DNA of 64,000 bases from assembly GCA_022885665.1 (NCBI GenBank), contig JAGQDJ010000248.1, positions 62,001 through 126,000 of the forward strand, given 5' to 3'. Below, one piece after another: positions 50,863 through 61,613 of the stretch. The stretch's first letter is position 1, and every line of letters begins with the position of its first letter. A program made the position numbers and the translations under genes. The notes under the pieces were generated by a model, which saw only the letters and a program-made list of their open reading frames with translations, ran no database searches and had not been told where the DNA came from. Source of the DNA: Triops longicaudatus (Eukaryota; Arthropoda; Branchiopoda; Notostraca; Triopsidae).

Positions 50863-53800
50863 TTAATGCGAGATAGCAATTTCGGAGAAAAACGACAGTA
50901 TATCATTAATAGAAAATTCCAACGAAATCAACGCACCAGGGTAACACCGTTCAATCATATCTTCCAAGGCTTTATACTGACAAATAAACAAATCTTGCAT
51001 TTCCCTCCAAACCACCTAATAAAAAGTTAAAAAGTAATTATTTCGCTCTTCAATAATTAATAAAAATCTCATACTTGTAAGAGCGTCGAATCTTCTGACA
51101 AATGTTTCTCAACTTTCTTGTACAAAGCATCCAAACCTTTTTTAACTTCTTTGCCCGGATACATAGCAATAACTTTGCGCAATTCTTGCTTGCTAAACAT
51201 GACCTGGTAGCCAACTTCGGACTCTTTCACTCCTTGTGCTACTTTGGCTTGCACTCCATCGAAGAAATGCTACAAGATCAGACGTTAATAAGACAATTAT
51301 ATACTAAGAAAATTCTTCGGTGCATACATTAAGTTTTTCCAGCGGTCTGCCAAAATATTGAACTACGTAGGCTTTCAGTGCGTCACTGTAACGTTGCTTA
51401 GCTTCTTTCTTTTCGGCATCCAGAACCCCGATTTTCAATTCAGACAACATTGCATTCAAGCGATGATAATTTTCTACATCAGAACAAAAGTCCTTACTGA
51501 AGTAATTTTTCGTGTTTTTGTTAAAAAGAAATTTACCCATTTTAATAACTTCAGGCGGAGTTTTGGAATGCTCATTAGCCAATTTGGGAATGACTTCAAA
51601 CATTTCTCGAATTAGTCGCACGTACCATTTATCAAGATCGACACGACGGTCAGAGCCTCTGAATATCTCTTCTGCTGTGTTTGCAAATTCCTACGAAGAA
51701 ACGAAATGCAATTTTTAAAAAATCTGCACAAAACAAATAGTGTTACAGATTTATTAATTAGAACGAATTATGATGTACAACAAACGTGCAACGTGTACAA
51801 AAACACTAGGATTAATATTATTTCAAAAAATCAAACGGTTTAAGCTTGCTTAAAGTACATTACATTGCGTATTACTAGTACTGTAAAATTCTCAAAAACT
51901 AATAAAAAAAAAATAAATAAGAAAAATAAATACAAAAAAAGACAGTGTGTATTCGGAAAAAATGGTAAATACTGTACCGCAAAATTTGAGACAAATGGCA
52001 GAATTCCGCATCGATGTCTTTTTGGGGGCTTGCTCTCTTGAATGGATTTCAACTGTGCTTGCATAAAGCGATCAAACGTGCGCTTGACTTGTACCAACGC
52101 ACTCCCAAACGCCATGCTCAAAAATGAACCGGTATCTTGTGCCGACATGACGTGCTGACCCAATCGCACAAGAACGTAGAATGAGTAGCTGTCAAAGATG
52201 CAAAAGATAATTTCAGTTTAAAATATGTTGAAAGAAACACAATAAAGTTTCGTTTACTCACTACCAATCAACCCTCTCGTATGTTGAAATGAAAGCAAGT
52301 AACTCGGATTCCAAAACGTTAAATAACTTGCCCATTATCTTGCGCATTTCCTCATTGGCCAGTTTCTCGGGCGTTTTCGCTACAGTCACCGGTCCTTCCT
52401 ATCAGAAAGACGAAGAGTGTACCAACTGAATAAGAGATCATGAATACTCTATTTTTTAAAAAACTAAGAAATCCAATAAAAGTGCTTTAGTCGTCAAAAT
52501 ATCCTAGAGGTCATTTCAATCAGTTTTCAACGTTAAAGTAACCTAATGAAAATTACTTACATTGCTTAAGCTTTCTAATTGGAAGAAGGCTACACAAAAT
52601 TCCTGCTCGCTCAAACAAATCGGCTCTAACTCCGTAAGTACAGATTCCAAGAGCTCGTCCAAGCGTTTACGGTCTCCTGATTCAAGATCCGAGACCCAAA
52701 ACTCGGGTTCCAAGCCCAGCAGGCATTGTTGCGCTGTCTGAGCACCCGTTCCGGCATTACCTGCTCCTTGGCCACGTTTGGTCGCAGAGCCACTTCCACC
52801 AGAGCTGCCTGTTTCGGAACCCGAGTCGCTTCCCCTAACTGAAGGAGGAGCAGAGTGAAAAAAAAACTTTGTTGAAAGATACATTTTTCGCAGTTACATG
52901 ATTACTTACGCTTCTTTTCTTTAATTGTAATGACTTTGAGTTTTGCTTCTTCGAAAAAAGTGCGGATATCACGCTCGTAAAGTTTGGATAGTGAAGACGT
53001 GTAAACTTTAATAAGCTCGTCGTAAGTTCGGCGATCCATGGCTTTCAACCAATGCATAAGTTCAGTATAGGGAGCTAAATCTGAATGCAAGTGAGAGTGT
53101 TTGGGAATGCTTAGATTAGAAGTGCGCGAACTTTGGCTCGTAGTATCACCGACATCGTTCCCCTACAGCAAAAACCATTGATTAATTAGAATAAGGCAAA
53201 TTTGAAGCAGGAAGCGTTTTTACTAAGTGTATAAAGAGGTTGTTGAGGTGCCGTGCCACACTGGCACTAAATTTGGCTCGCCATTTCTCAAATCGCCGCT
53301 TCTGGTCCTGTACGGCAGCCAAACGCTCCAAACCTGGTGATAATTCCACGTTCATGACACGCTGCAAAGCCTGTGCAGCGGAAATCGCGTTATGGAGACC
53401 GACTGGATTAGTCAAATCCGCGTCAATAAGCGCCATTTGATGCTGGTGCGACATATCAAGCTGCGTCTGTTAGTGGATAAAGGACAACATCTCATTTTGC
53501 GCTATTTTACTCAACCATTTTACTCGTTAATTTTTTAAAGATTACTTGGTAGTTGACTCATGTTCAATTAACTACTTAAAGAATAAATTATTCCCTTGTT
53601 CTTTCACTGTGTTTGCTTTCGCCTCCTTAGTTTATCATTTTTGTTCAGTCATTATTAATTTTACGCTTTTATACTTGCTTTATAACACTTAATATTTTAG
53701 TTTTACTTACGATAAGATTGTTTAGTTCAGCTAAGAGTTTCCTGTTGTTATTATTTGCAGTTTCGAGTGACACATTCTTATCGCCAACTGACGACTTGGC

Positions 53801-55071
53801 GACACGTGCTTGTTGCAGAATATTTTCATATGTGACTAGTCTCGTTTCAATTTTGGCAGCTTCCAACTCGGCTGCGTTGATTAACTCCAAAAGTTGCATG
53901 ACTTGGTCTTCGGAACCCATCAAACTATGAATATTTGCCTACAAGCAAACCAAACTTGAAAAACACATTTTATACAAAATTTGACTTTCAAATCTGTCTT
54001 AAAATAAGACAAACAAAGTAACAGGTGCAGAAAAGGGAAAATATGTTACCCCATCCAGCATGGATAATTCTTTTGCCAAATATCCCGTGAATGCTTCTGC
54101 ATTCGCTATCGCACTTTCGGTATGACTGAGTAAACGCTCTAAGTCGTGTTCTTCTTTGTCGGTCAAAGGTTGATATTCTTCTTCGGGAATTATACCATCG
54201 AAGGAGCCCCCCTCTTTGCTGAACGACTCGGCAGTTAGGGACTGCGTAGCTTCGTTTAAAACACTCTGGGGAACGTTCCGGAACACTGACGTTTGTTTGG
54301 GCAAATACTTCTCACATAACTAAACAAAATAGGAAAGTAAAAAGTACGAAAATAACCAAGCAGAATATGCTGACTAATTTTAAAAAATCACACTTTTGAC
54401 AAAACGGCGAAGAACAGCAAGCGTTCTTGTGCATTACTAGCCTCCCATTTGTAGATTTTGTCAAGATGTAAATCGAACTCCAGTGTTTCCTAAAATATAA
54501 TTTTTCATTAGCTTTAATATTCACTAAAAATATTTGTGAAATCTTATAAATTGCATTCATGTCTCGGTTTTATGGTCAAGGGCTTCAAATGTGATTTGTT
54601 CTGAAATACCCACTGTGTCCGTTAAATTAAATTTCCTTTGCCCTTTCTTTGAGATTGAGACGAAAGAAGAGGACAGTATGTAACAACTTGTCTGTAGAGC
54701 TGAGACGTTAAATGTGTTTCATAAAAATAAATGCATTAATTTACTTTGCTCGGATTTTTCCCATCAACAGCTTTGAGTTCCGGTAAGGCCCATGACTTCT
54801 GTTTCTTGTACACGCTCTTATCCGTCTTCTTAACCTAATTAACAATTATATTTTATTTTCGCGGCTCATTCAATACTGTGCAAAATTATTCACTTTTGGA
54901 CTTACTTACTTGGCAAATGGTAGCACAACTATTTTTGTCATGACTAATTGCAACGCATAAAAAGGACGATTTCTTCTTTTTGTTTGCTTTGGTGACATGT
55001 ATCACACCCACTAATCTTTCATCTGTTGGACCAAAGACGTCTCTCTGCAGGCTGTGGCGAATTGTAGCCAT
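50863..55071 (-). CDS. EXOC1: Exocyst complex component 1 (Sec3), complete, 14 coding exons
   Basis: EXOC1/Sec3 is a subunit of the octameric exocyst, which tethers secretory vesicles to the plasma membrane; its N-terminal region binds phosphoinositides and Rho GTPases. The joined exons give 870 residues, against about 880-894 in vertebrates. Exons: 55071-54910, 54834-54745, 54489-54394, 54319-54050, 53938-53711, 53466-53224, 53162-52910, 52838-52561, 52398-52265, 52188-51978, 51690-51537, 51473-51328, 51269-51075, 51015-50863. All introns are GT-AG and the phases agree. Landmarks are the N-terminus (ATIRHSLQRDVFGPTDERL), EFDLHLDKIYKW, AIANAEAF, LMHWLKAMD, LYERDI, GILPFVSNF, EAKKEAKQRYSD-type and KQELRKVIAMYPGKEVKKGL segments, and the C-terminus DMIERCYPG...SH. 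Introns are short (58-287 nt). The 3' UTR starts at a MITE. Head to head with TRAPPC2. Confidence 0.97.
51474..51536 (-). other. EXOC1: 63-nt in-frame, stop-free intron of EXOC1
   Basis: GTAAAT...GATGTAG interrupts codon GAA (phase 1). Removing it joins VIKM to ENYHRLNAMLSELKI, which aligns without a gap to the vertebrate VVMMENFHHIFATLSRLKI region. Leaving it in adds 21 residues without a stop and without changing frame. It should be spliced in the main isoform, but retention would be silent to nonsense-mediated decay. Confidence 0.85.
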
Positions 55072-55492
55072 AATTAGTCAGAAAAACAACAGAAATTCCG
55101 TGGGTAGTTTGTTTACTTTCCCACGGATAAACAGATTCTCAGAAGGGGTGTTTCACTAAGGTATCTTAAATCTTACTAGATGGCGGGGAAAGTAATGCAA
55201 AACCTTTATAAAATATACTACAAATTTAGATATAATAATTTTTATTTGTAGTTAATATATGAAATTTGAAGAATCACTGACATCATATTAGGCAATCTCT
55301 TAGATAGTGTGGTGTCTCTATAACCTATTGTGTCTTTCTTACTTGTGGTAAGATGATTTTCCAGCGTTCAAATTAGACTGCTTGACTCTTACTAGATGGC
55401 GATCTAGTCTCAAAATCTGAACTTGAATTCATGGAAAATAAAATAAAAGTGTCAACATCCATTCTTAAACCGAAAGAATTTTCATCTAAAAA
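55072..55492. promoter_or_regulatory. Head-to-head (likely bidirectional) promoter of EXOC1 and TRAPPC2
   Basis: Only 421 bp separate the two start codons. The 15-mer TCTTACTAGATGGCG occurs twice in the same orientation, at 55171-55185 and 55387-55401. ACTAGATGGCG resembles both the CTCF core (CCASYAGRKGGCRS) and the YY1/Pho core (ATGGCG). There is no obvious TATA box, as is common for housekeeping pairs. Shared regulation is inferred. Confidence 0.65.
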
Positions 55493-56050
55493 ATGTCCGG
55501 AAACTATTATTTTGTGATAGTTGGGCATCATGATAATCCGTTATTTGAAATGGAATTTGCACCTGTGAATAAGGAAGCGAAGGTAAATTAAGACTGAACG
55601 TGAACAGAGGAAATGGGTTTGAACTGTAAATACTTCATCCATTTTTTTTTAGAAAGAAGATCACAGACATTTGAGTCAGTTTATCGCCCATGCCTCATTA
55701 GATTTAGTCGATGAGCATATGTGGGCCACGAATGCCATGTATTTGAAAATTGTGGACAAATTTAATGAATGGTTTGTGTCCGCCTTCGTTACAGCCAGTA
55801 GAATACGTTTTCTCATTCTCCATGACGTGAAAAATGAAGATGGAATTAAAAACTTTTTCACTGAGATGTACGAAACCTACATAAAGGTAAAATCTGGATT
55901 GATTGTCTTAGATTTGACGTAATTTATTTATTTATTTTTTTCCCATTCTAGCATTCCATGAATCCTTTTTACGAGATTAATACTCCAATAAAATCATCGG
56001 GTTTTGAAAAAAAGTCACAGTTTTATGGGAGAAAATACCTCACCGGCTAA
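55493..56050 (+). CDS. TRAPPC2: TRAPP complex subunit 2 (sedlin), complete, 3 exons
   Basis: Small longin-fold core subunit of the TRAPP complexes, which tether vesicles and activate Rab1 in ER-Golgi traffic. Exons 55493-55582, 55653-55886 and 55952-56050 join in phase 0 and give 140 residues, the same length as the human protein. It is nearly collinear with human sedlin: MSGNYYFVIVGHHDNPLFEMEF at the start, FIAHASLDLVDEHMW and VDKFNEWFVSAFVTA in the middle, LHDVKNEDGIKNFF, and a C-terminus NPFYEINTPI...FYGRKYL. Introns are 70 and 65 nt. No canonical AATAAA follows the stop; AATATA variants occur about 80 nt downstream. It faces EXOC1 across 421 bp. Confidence 0.97.
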
Positions 56051-57357
56051 AAATTCTAGTGTTCAGTTAAGGGGACGAAAAAGTCAAAGGTCGAGTGAAC
56101 ATCCAATTGTAATTTCGTTTTATGTTTAAATATATTTATTGCACATGGGTACGTTTATATCTTCCTACGAAAGTGAAAGTCAGGGTTTGGTTTGAATTTA
56201 TGAAAGGGGGAAGGAAATAGACTAGACAGCACAGAATATAGATAGCAATTTAAATTGGCGTGTACTCGTTGATAGAAACATTGACATATCCGAACATTAG
56301 AACATCTCGTGCATGAACTTCTTTAAGCTTCCTTGAATGTACAAGGTAAAACTAAATATATTTCTTGCTTAGACTTGCGATTTCTACATGCTTAATTCGG
56401 TCTTGATTTGTACTGCTCTTTTTGACACGCTTTCTGTGAAAAAAAAGCAATACATCATTTCCATGACTTCTATCGAATTGCAGCGAGGCCGACGGCTACG
56501 CGAGGACGGGTTTCAAAGTAGTTCATAAACTAGGAATCTAGTATTGAAACTGACTGTCCTAAGATATGGTACTATCGTGACTTCTAGAATTTTTCGCTAT
56601 CGGTCCGTGACAAACTCAGATAAAATTCGCGTCTAAGCTAATCCACGACACCCTTTTAAAGAGTACAACCACATAAAATGTGTAAATACAACATATGGAA
56701 ATCCTGTCTGAGAGGTACCCCACACTAAAAAATTAGCGAATTCTGTTTCAGTCTATTTGTTGTTTCACAAGAAGCACTGCAGCAAATACAGTCGATCCCG
56801 ACTGCAGGGATTAACTACATGAAACCTTTAAAAAGTCGGACTATCTTGCCTGGAAAAAAGTGTTACAGAGTCTGCGTTTACGAAACGATTTCTTTTGAAA
56901 CAAGTATTTCCTGTACTCAGTTTCTGCAAATTTATAGATCTCCACGGCACATCTTCCGTTACTTGAAGTTATGCTCATGACCAACATAGAGCCTTCGAAC
57001 AACATTCCCAGTCAGGCTAATTAACCAACTCGCATGATAAGTTAAAAGAAACGTCGTCTAAAATAGGACCTACATTTTTCATCCGTAGCATGTGAAAAAG
57101 CTTTTCCTGGAATTTCGCGAACGTAGTTCCTTCGCTTCGCGATCTCCGACATTCCCGTCGGTGATTCATGCGGAGGATAAAGAAAATTATTTTCTATTTA
57201 TAAAATCTGTAAAATTGTAAGGAAAGTCCCTCCGACATGTACGAATTCATGTACGAAAATGGTACTATATAGTTTTCTTGAACGATCGTCTTACGTAATG
57301 CGTTTTCGGGGACTTTCTATCCCCTTACGCAGCATTTTTCCGCTCACTCATTGTTTG
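56051..57357. other. Intergenic, TRAPPC2 to PPP1R15
   Basis: No exon recognised. The TRAPPC2 3' UTR must lie at the left end and the PPP1R15 promoter at or beyond the right end. Confidence 0.5.
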
Positions 57358-57365
57358 TGACGTCA
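57358..57365. promoter_or_regulatory. Perfect CRE (TGACGTCA) upstream of PPP1R15
   Basis: Palindromic CREB/ATF site 723 bp upstream of the main ATG and about 425 bp upstream of the upstream ORF. Mammalian GADD34 is induced by ATF4, so a CRE/ATF site fits a PPP1R15 gene. A second copy at 29881, far from any gene, shows that one octamer is weak evidence. Confidence 0.35.
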
Positions 57366-57782
57366 TCGAGCTTGGTAGCTCCACCCTTTTAATTCCCGCT
57401 TGAATCCTGTCCCCACCCACGGTAGAACGTTGCTTCATGCTTGCTACAAAATGGCGATAGTCTATAAACATATGTAGTACAGGGAAAGAGAATGTCACCA
57501 TTCTTTTGCCAAGTTGGAACACATTTCATCAATTAAACGCAATTTTGCCAAAGCGCCATAGGTGTTGAACACAGTTTTGGTTACAAGTGAACTTTAATAC
57601 GTGTTTGTTGTCAGAAAATTGTTAGCCCTAACACATCGACGCCAGTTTGTCAGGTACACCACCGGAGATAACAAGGTTATCGTGCCGTCATAAACTGTAC
57701 GTGTTACGGTTACAATTTCCATTGCATCAGCTTCCAACAATCGCTAAATCTAATATATTTTAGGTTAAACTCGGAAAACATA

Positions 57783-57968
57783 ATGGAAAATATAGCTCGA
57801 TTGAGCTGTGGCAAAGGATTTAACAAGATTCACACGATTTTGCCTTTGGAAATCTACCTCAGTTGGAATCAGACGCCAGCACTGTCCATAATTGCGTTAA
57901 ATATTGCCAAGTTTCATTGTTACGAACATCTTGGCGTCAGAAAGTGGTCCACGTCTTTCAACGTTTAA
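57783..57968 (+). other. Upstream ORF in the probable PPP1R15 leader, 61 codons
   Basis: The ATG has A at -3 and G at +4, a strong context. The ORF ends 112 nt before the main ATG at 58081. A possible acceptor (TATATTTTAG) at 57766 would place it in a spliced leader. Mammalian PPP1R15A and PPP1R15B mRNAs carry upstream ORFs that let translation rise when eIF2 is phosphorylated, so the arrangement may be functional. I cannot see the transcription start, so inclusion in the mRNA is inferred. Confidence 0.4.
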
Positions 57969-58062
57969 AAAATCTATTAAAACTGTTTTTACAATTCATT
58001 GAAGTGTCTTACACGAACAATGGAGTAGCAGAGTTATCCTTGGACTTACTCACCCGGGCCCA
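57863..58062 (+). CDS. Alternative upstream coding exon of PPP1R15 (candidate)
   Basis: An open frame runs from a CCTCAG acceptor to a good donor, GCCCA|GTAAGC. Splicing to TTACGTCAG|AAAC at 58152 removes 89 nt, including the ATG at 58081, and is frame-compatible with the main ORF. The peptide contains a hydrophobic amphipathic stretch (VVHVFQRLKNLLKLFLQFIEV). The N-termini of mammalian PPP1R15 proteins also carry hydrophobic, membrane-associating helices. The frame has an upstream stop and no ATG, so another 5' exon would be needed, and I did not find one. Confidence 0.3.
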
Positions 58063-58080
58063 GTAAGCTAAAAAAACAAC

Positions 58081-61000
58081 ATGGCCAATTGGAAAAACAC
58101 AAATTCATTCCGTCCGCGGGATTACGGGCCCAAAGTTGACTATTACGTCAGAAACCTTAACGACAGACAGCCGTTTAGACAGCTTTTCAGTCAAGTGTCG
58201 CTCCAGCCACCGTCAAATGGTCCCTCGAGCCAGAAAACTTGGCGAATGTGTCGGTCCACGTCAGCTCCGAACAGCTTTGGCCCACAGGCTCCAACACGGC
58301 CTAAGAATTTGCAAATTTTTGGTTGCCAGCCAGCTCCACCGCCGCCGATTTTTGTAGTAGGCGGCTTTGTAGGGAGCAAAAGTCAAGAGAAGACTTCAAA
58401 CCCACTTGAAGTTATTATAACCAACCTGATTGCGTGGAATGCGGAGTTCTTGCAAGCTTCAGGGGGCGGCAACCGGCAGTCGGGGCAAGATTCCGTCTTA
58501 CTCCAAACGCCACATACGCTCAATGGTAACAAGAATAGCCCTTTGGAGAAGCAGATGAGTTACCGAGATGCTGTAAAGCTCTCAACGTCAGACTCAAGTG
58601 ACCTAACACCAAATTTGGAGTCAGATTCGACTGGGAATTCCAAAACGTGTCCGGAAGCGATTCTGGAACAAGTATTGACGGAAAGCTCTTCTACTCAGGT
58701 GTCGACGCCCGTAAAGCTGACGTTAGAATTGCCAAAGCCTGGGACTACTTCAAGGAGAGCAACGGAAGTGTTTAGGGACAGTAGAACTAACAGCGAATGC
58801 TCATCAGATGGCAGTTGGGCAAGTTTTGATTGTCCGACCGCGGGATCGGGGGCGGATTTCTGTGAGAACCCGTTTTTAAAGCAAATTCTTGGGAATGATA
58901 TTTCCGACGACGACAGTAGCGAAGCTGAAGAGGAAGAAGAAGAGAACCAGGAAATGAAACTTACCTCGGAAGCGTTAAATAACTCATTCTCATCGTCGTC
59001 CGGGTCTGAACATACTTTAGAGGACGATGAGAATGAAATGGAGTGTTTGGGGGAAGGTTTCGTGGATACGAAAAAGTGGCACGGTAGAGAAGGAAGAGGC
59101 GTTGCTTTGTCTCCGATTCTACCTCCGAAAGACTCGTTTGCTTCTCCCGAAGGATTCAAAGGTTTGTGGGAAGCGCCACCACCTCAGTCTAGAGGCGTGG
59201 TTTGTTTTGCCATTGATTTCGATTCAAGTGATAGTGAAGCTGAAGAGGAGGATTACGATTCCATGGATGACGAAGGTGAGGAGCAGGGGGAAGGACAAGG
59301 AATAGACCCAGAGAGTGAAGCTATGGAAGAAAGAGTCCGTCTAGCCAATGAACGCTGGGAAAGTGGACTTAACTGTGATGACGATGATGATGTAGATTCT
59401 GCCCATCAGCGATCTCGTACTAAAGTAATTTTTTCATATTATTTTGATGTCTCTTTACGAGGATTACATTAAGGAAAACTGGAAACCTCCCAATTATATT
59501 TATTTACTTATTTTGTAGTAGTTTTATTTATGTATAAATCAATTTTTTACTCTATCTTTTATAACTGCATATAGTAGTTGCACATTTTGTTTAATTGTAC
59601 AGTTCCTATTTTTGTTTTAATAACACTTAATAGACTGTAATTCCAATAGGCCGGGAAAAAAGAGAAATCTATGAAAGAGACTCTCAGCCACATCTTTGAC
59701 GTGATATTGCACTTTACACGTGATAGCGTTTTCCCTGGCAATCCGGGTTGTCTTTTGTACCCGGTTTAAACTGCATGGCAAAATATCTTTCAGTAAGACA
59801 AGTGTGTTTGACAAAGTTAGAAACGCGTTTTGTAGAGAGCAGTGGGACAGGGAGTGTGGTCCATTGGATCACTGGCCAATAGGGCAGCGCAAAGCACTCA
59901 GGTGTTGTTTTTCAGTGCCAGTCAGGCATTCCGTAGTTGGAAACGTCCTTGTCCGATATTTCGGCGCTGCGACTGCGCGTGGCTCTCGGGTTCTATGACA
60001 GAAAGGCAATGCATGTAATGTTGTGTAACTACCATCGTTTCAATGTTTTCATCAGCCATGAAAGAAATTTTGTCCGGCAGGTAGTAGACGAAGCGGTTGT
60101 CGTGACCAGAACTGTAATAAAACTATGGACGTAACTGTTAAATGCACGAAATACTGCTAGCGATGCGCGTCTTATTTAAATTGGTCATTGTCTAGTAATC
60201 ACAGTATCACTTACAAAACAAGCTGAAATAGATAACGTGCAGATTATGCTTGTCGCGGAATATCATTAGTAACATTGACTATTATCGCGCCAGGGTTTAC
60301 CGTGTTTCAAGTTTCATTTTTGAGTAATGCAGAGAAACGTAACAAAGCACGTTCACATAGAGTACATAGTTTCTGCTGTGCCTACTTTCATTGTCACGTG
60401 CAGCCTTGTTTCGCAGAAAGGGTGATAGCTCATTTTAAGAAGTATTAAATTTGTTTCACTTTTTTATTGCCCGAGTAATAACACGGAACTGCGTATTTAA
60501 AATCGTGCTTCAGGTTCACGCGTCTTCATTAAAAAAGGACCATGTTTCAACTTAATACAAAACTTGGCGATAGCGTACTTGAGTTGCGATGAACTCAGTT
60601 GGGTAAATGACTGCCTGAACTTAAAATTCCATCGGACGGACCGGTGTAACAAGTTTTCGCCAAAACAAGTTAAACTAAAACGAAAAACGTTAGGTTTTGT
60701 TAGATTCACGATTTTCTTAGTCTGCGGAAGGGGGTCACTGTTACAGTTATGTGGCCAATATAAACCAAAATTTACATGAAATAATATAAAAAGTTGTATA
60801 CTTCCGCGTTTAGTTCCGCTCGCCTGTTGATTAGGGGAAAAAAGATAAAAAGATGAGCAAGCGAAGTTAATCAGAGCATTCAAAAGAGTGAAGCTCTTTC
60901 TGTGGAATGCTATTAAAACTTAAAACTGTTCTGCTTTTATAATGATGGCTGAAATGTAGTGTACGACTTTCAGTTTTTTTTTTTTTATTTTACCGTCGAT

Positions 61001-61613
61001 GCGAGTCACGAGCATTACCGTCTTTCTGTTAAAATAGGCAGTCGTCTCATTTACGAGAATAGTTGTTACCCTGACCGATCTACCGTGTGTGAAACATTCA
61101 CCATCTCGTACTGTATGCAAGTAGTGTAAGTACAAAGGTAAGAGTAAAACATTGTACAGGATAGATTCAGACTTAAAACCGCCGCCGGCTATGTATAAGC
61201 AAGCTTGTCCTACCTCTATTTTGCAAGTATTTAAACTTTACTCGGAAAAAGGTAAACGTTGGTAAACGACGGCAAGAAATTCGTTGAACAGAAAAGGTTC
61301 TTCTCTTCCCGAAAAACTTCCTAACGGTGTTTTTTGATTATTTTAGGTGGCTTTCGCGCCTGAGGAAAATTTGATCGAAATTTTTGTATTGCTGGACCTG
61401 GATTTGGCCTACCAGGCAGCTCGCAAAGGAGAATGGGAAACGTATGCCTTAGACCGCCAACATTTTCGGTCCCGGATCAACTCCTTGGCACCTGTCCTAG
61501 AACCTATTTTGCACCCTGATCACCGCCGTGAAGTTTATCAGCGTCTGACCCAAGAGTCCCCTTTGGAAACTAATACCGAATTCAATAATCAATGCAACCA
61601 AAATCCTAGCTGA
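58081..61613 (+). CDS. PPP1R15: PPP1R15 (GADD34/CReP-type) eIF2-alpha phosphatase regulatory subunit
   Basis: Targets protein phosphatase 1 to phosphorylated eIF2-alpha, restoring translation after stress. Exons 58081-59424 (448 codons) and 61347-61613 (88 codons plus stop) join in phase 0, giving 536 residues. The N-terminal four fifths are low-complexity with acidic runs (SEAEEEEEENQEM and SDSEAEEEDYDSMDDE), as in vertebrate paralogues. The C-terminal core is conserved: docking motif KVAF at residues 448-451, then AYQAARKGEWETYALDRQHF, the family's AARxGxWExxARDRxRF block, and a short helix ending YQRL. This core is closest to what I recall of the insect protein. The intron splits the docking motif between K and V. 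ATTAAA at 61650 is a plausible poly(A) signal. Start: first ATG, good context (A -3, G +4), but see the alternative exon at 57863. Confidence 0.9.
59425..61346 (+). other. PPP1R15: PPP1R15 intron, 1922 nt
   Basis: GTAATT donor and TTTGATTATTTTAG acceptor. Its first bases stay open for 15 codons after exon 1 and then stop at about 59470. I see no gene or clear repeat inside. Its size contrasts with the 58-287 nt introns of EXOC1 and TRAPPC2 next door. Confidence 0.85.

Noticed and set aside
51304..51621. 105-codon continuous EXOC1 reading across 51474-51536
   Set aside because: Homology shows the 21 extra residues are an intron; the spliced form aligns without a gap. Kept only as a possible retained isoform.
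58695..59159. 154-codon minus-strand ORF
   Set aside because: Shadow of PPP1R15 exon 1; its serine runs mirror the acidic codons of the real frame.
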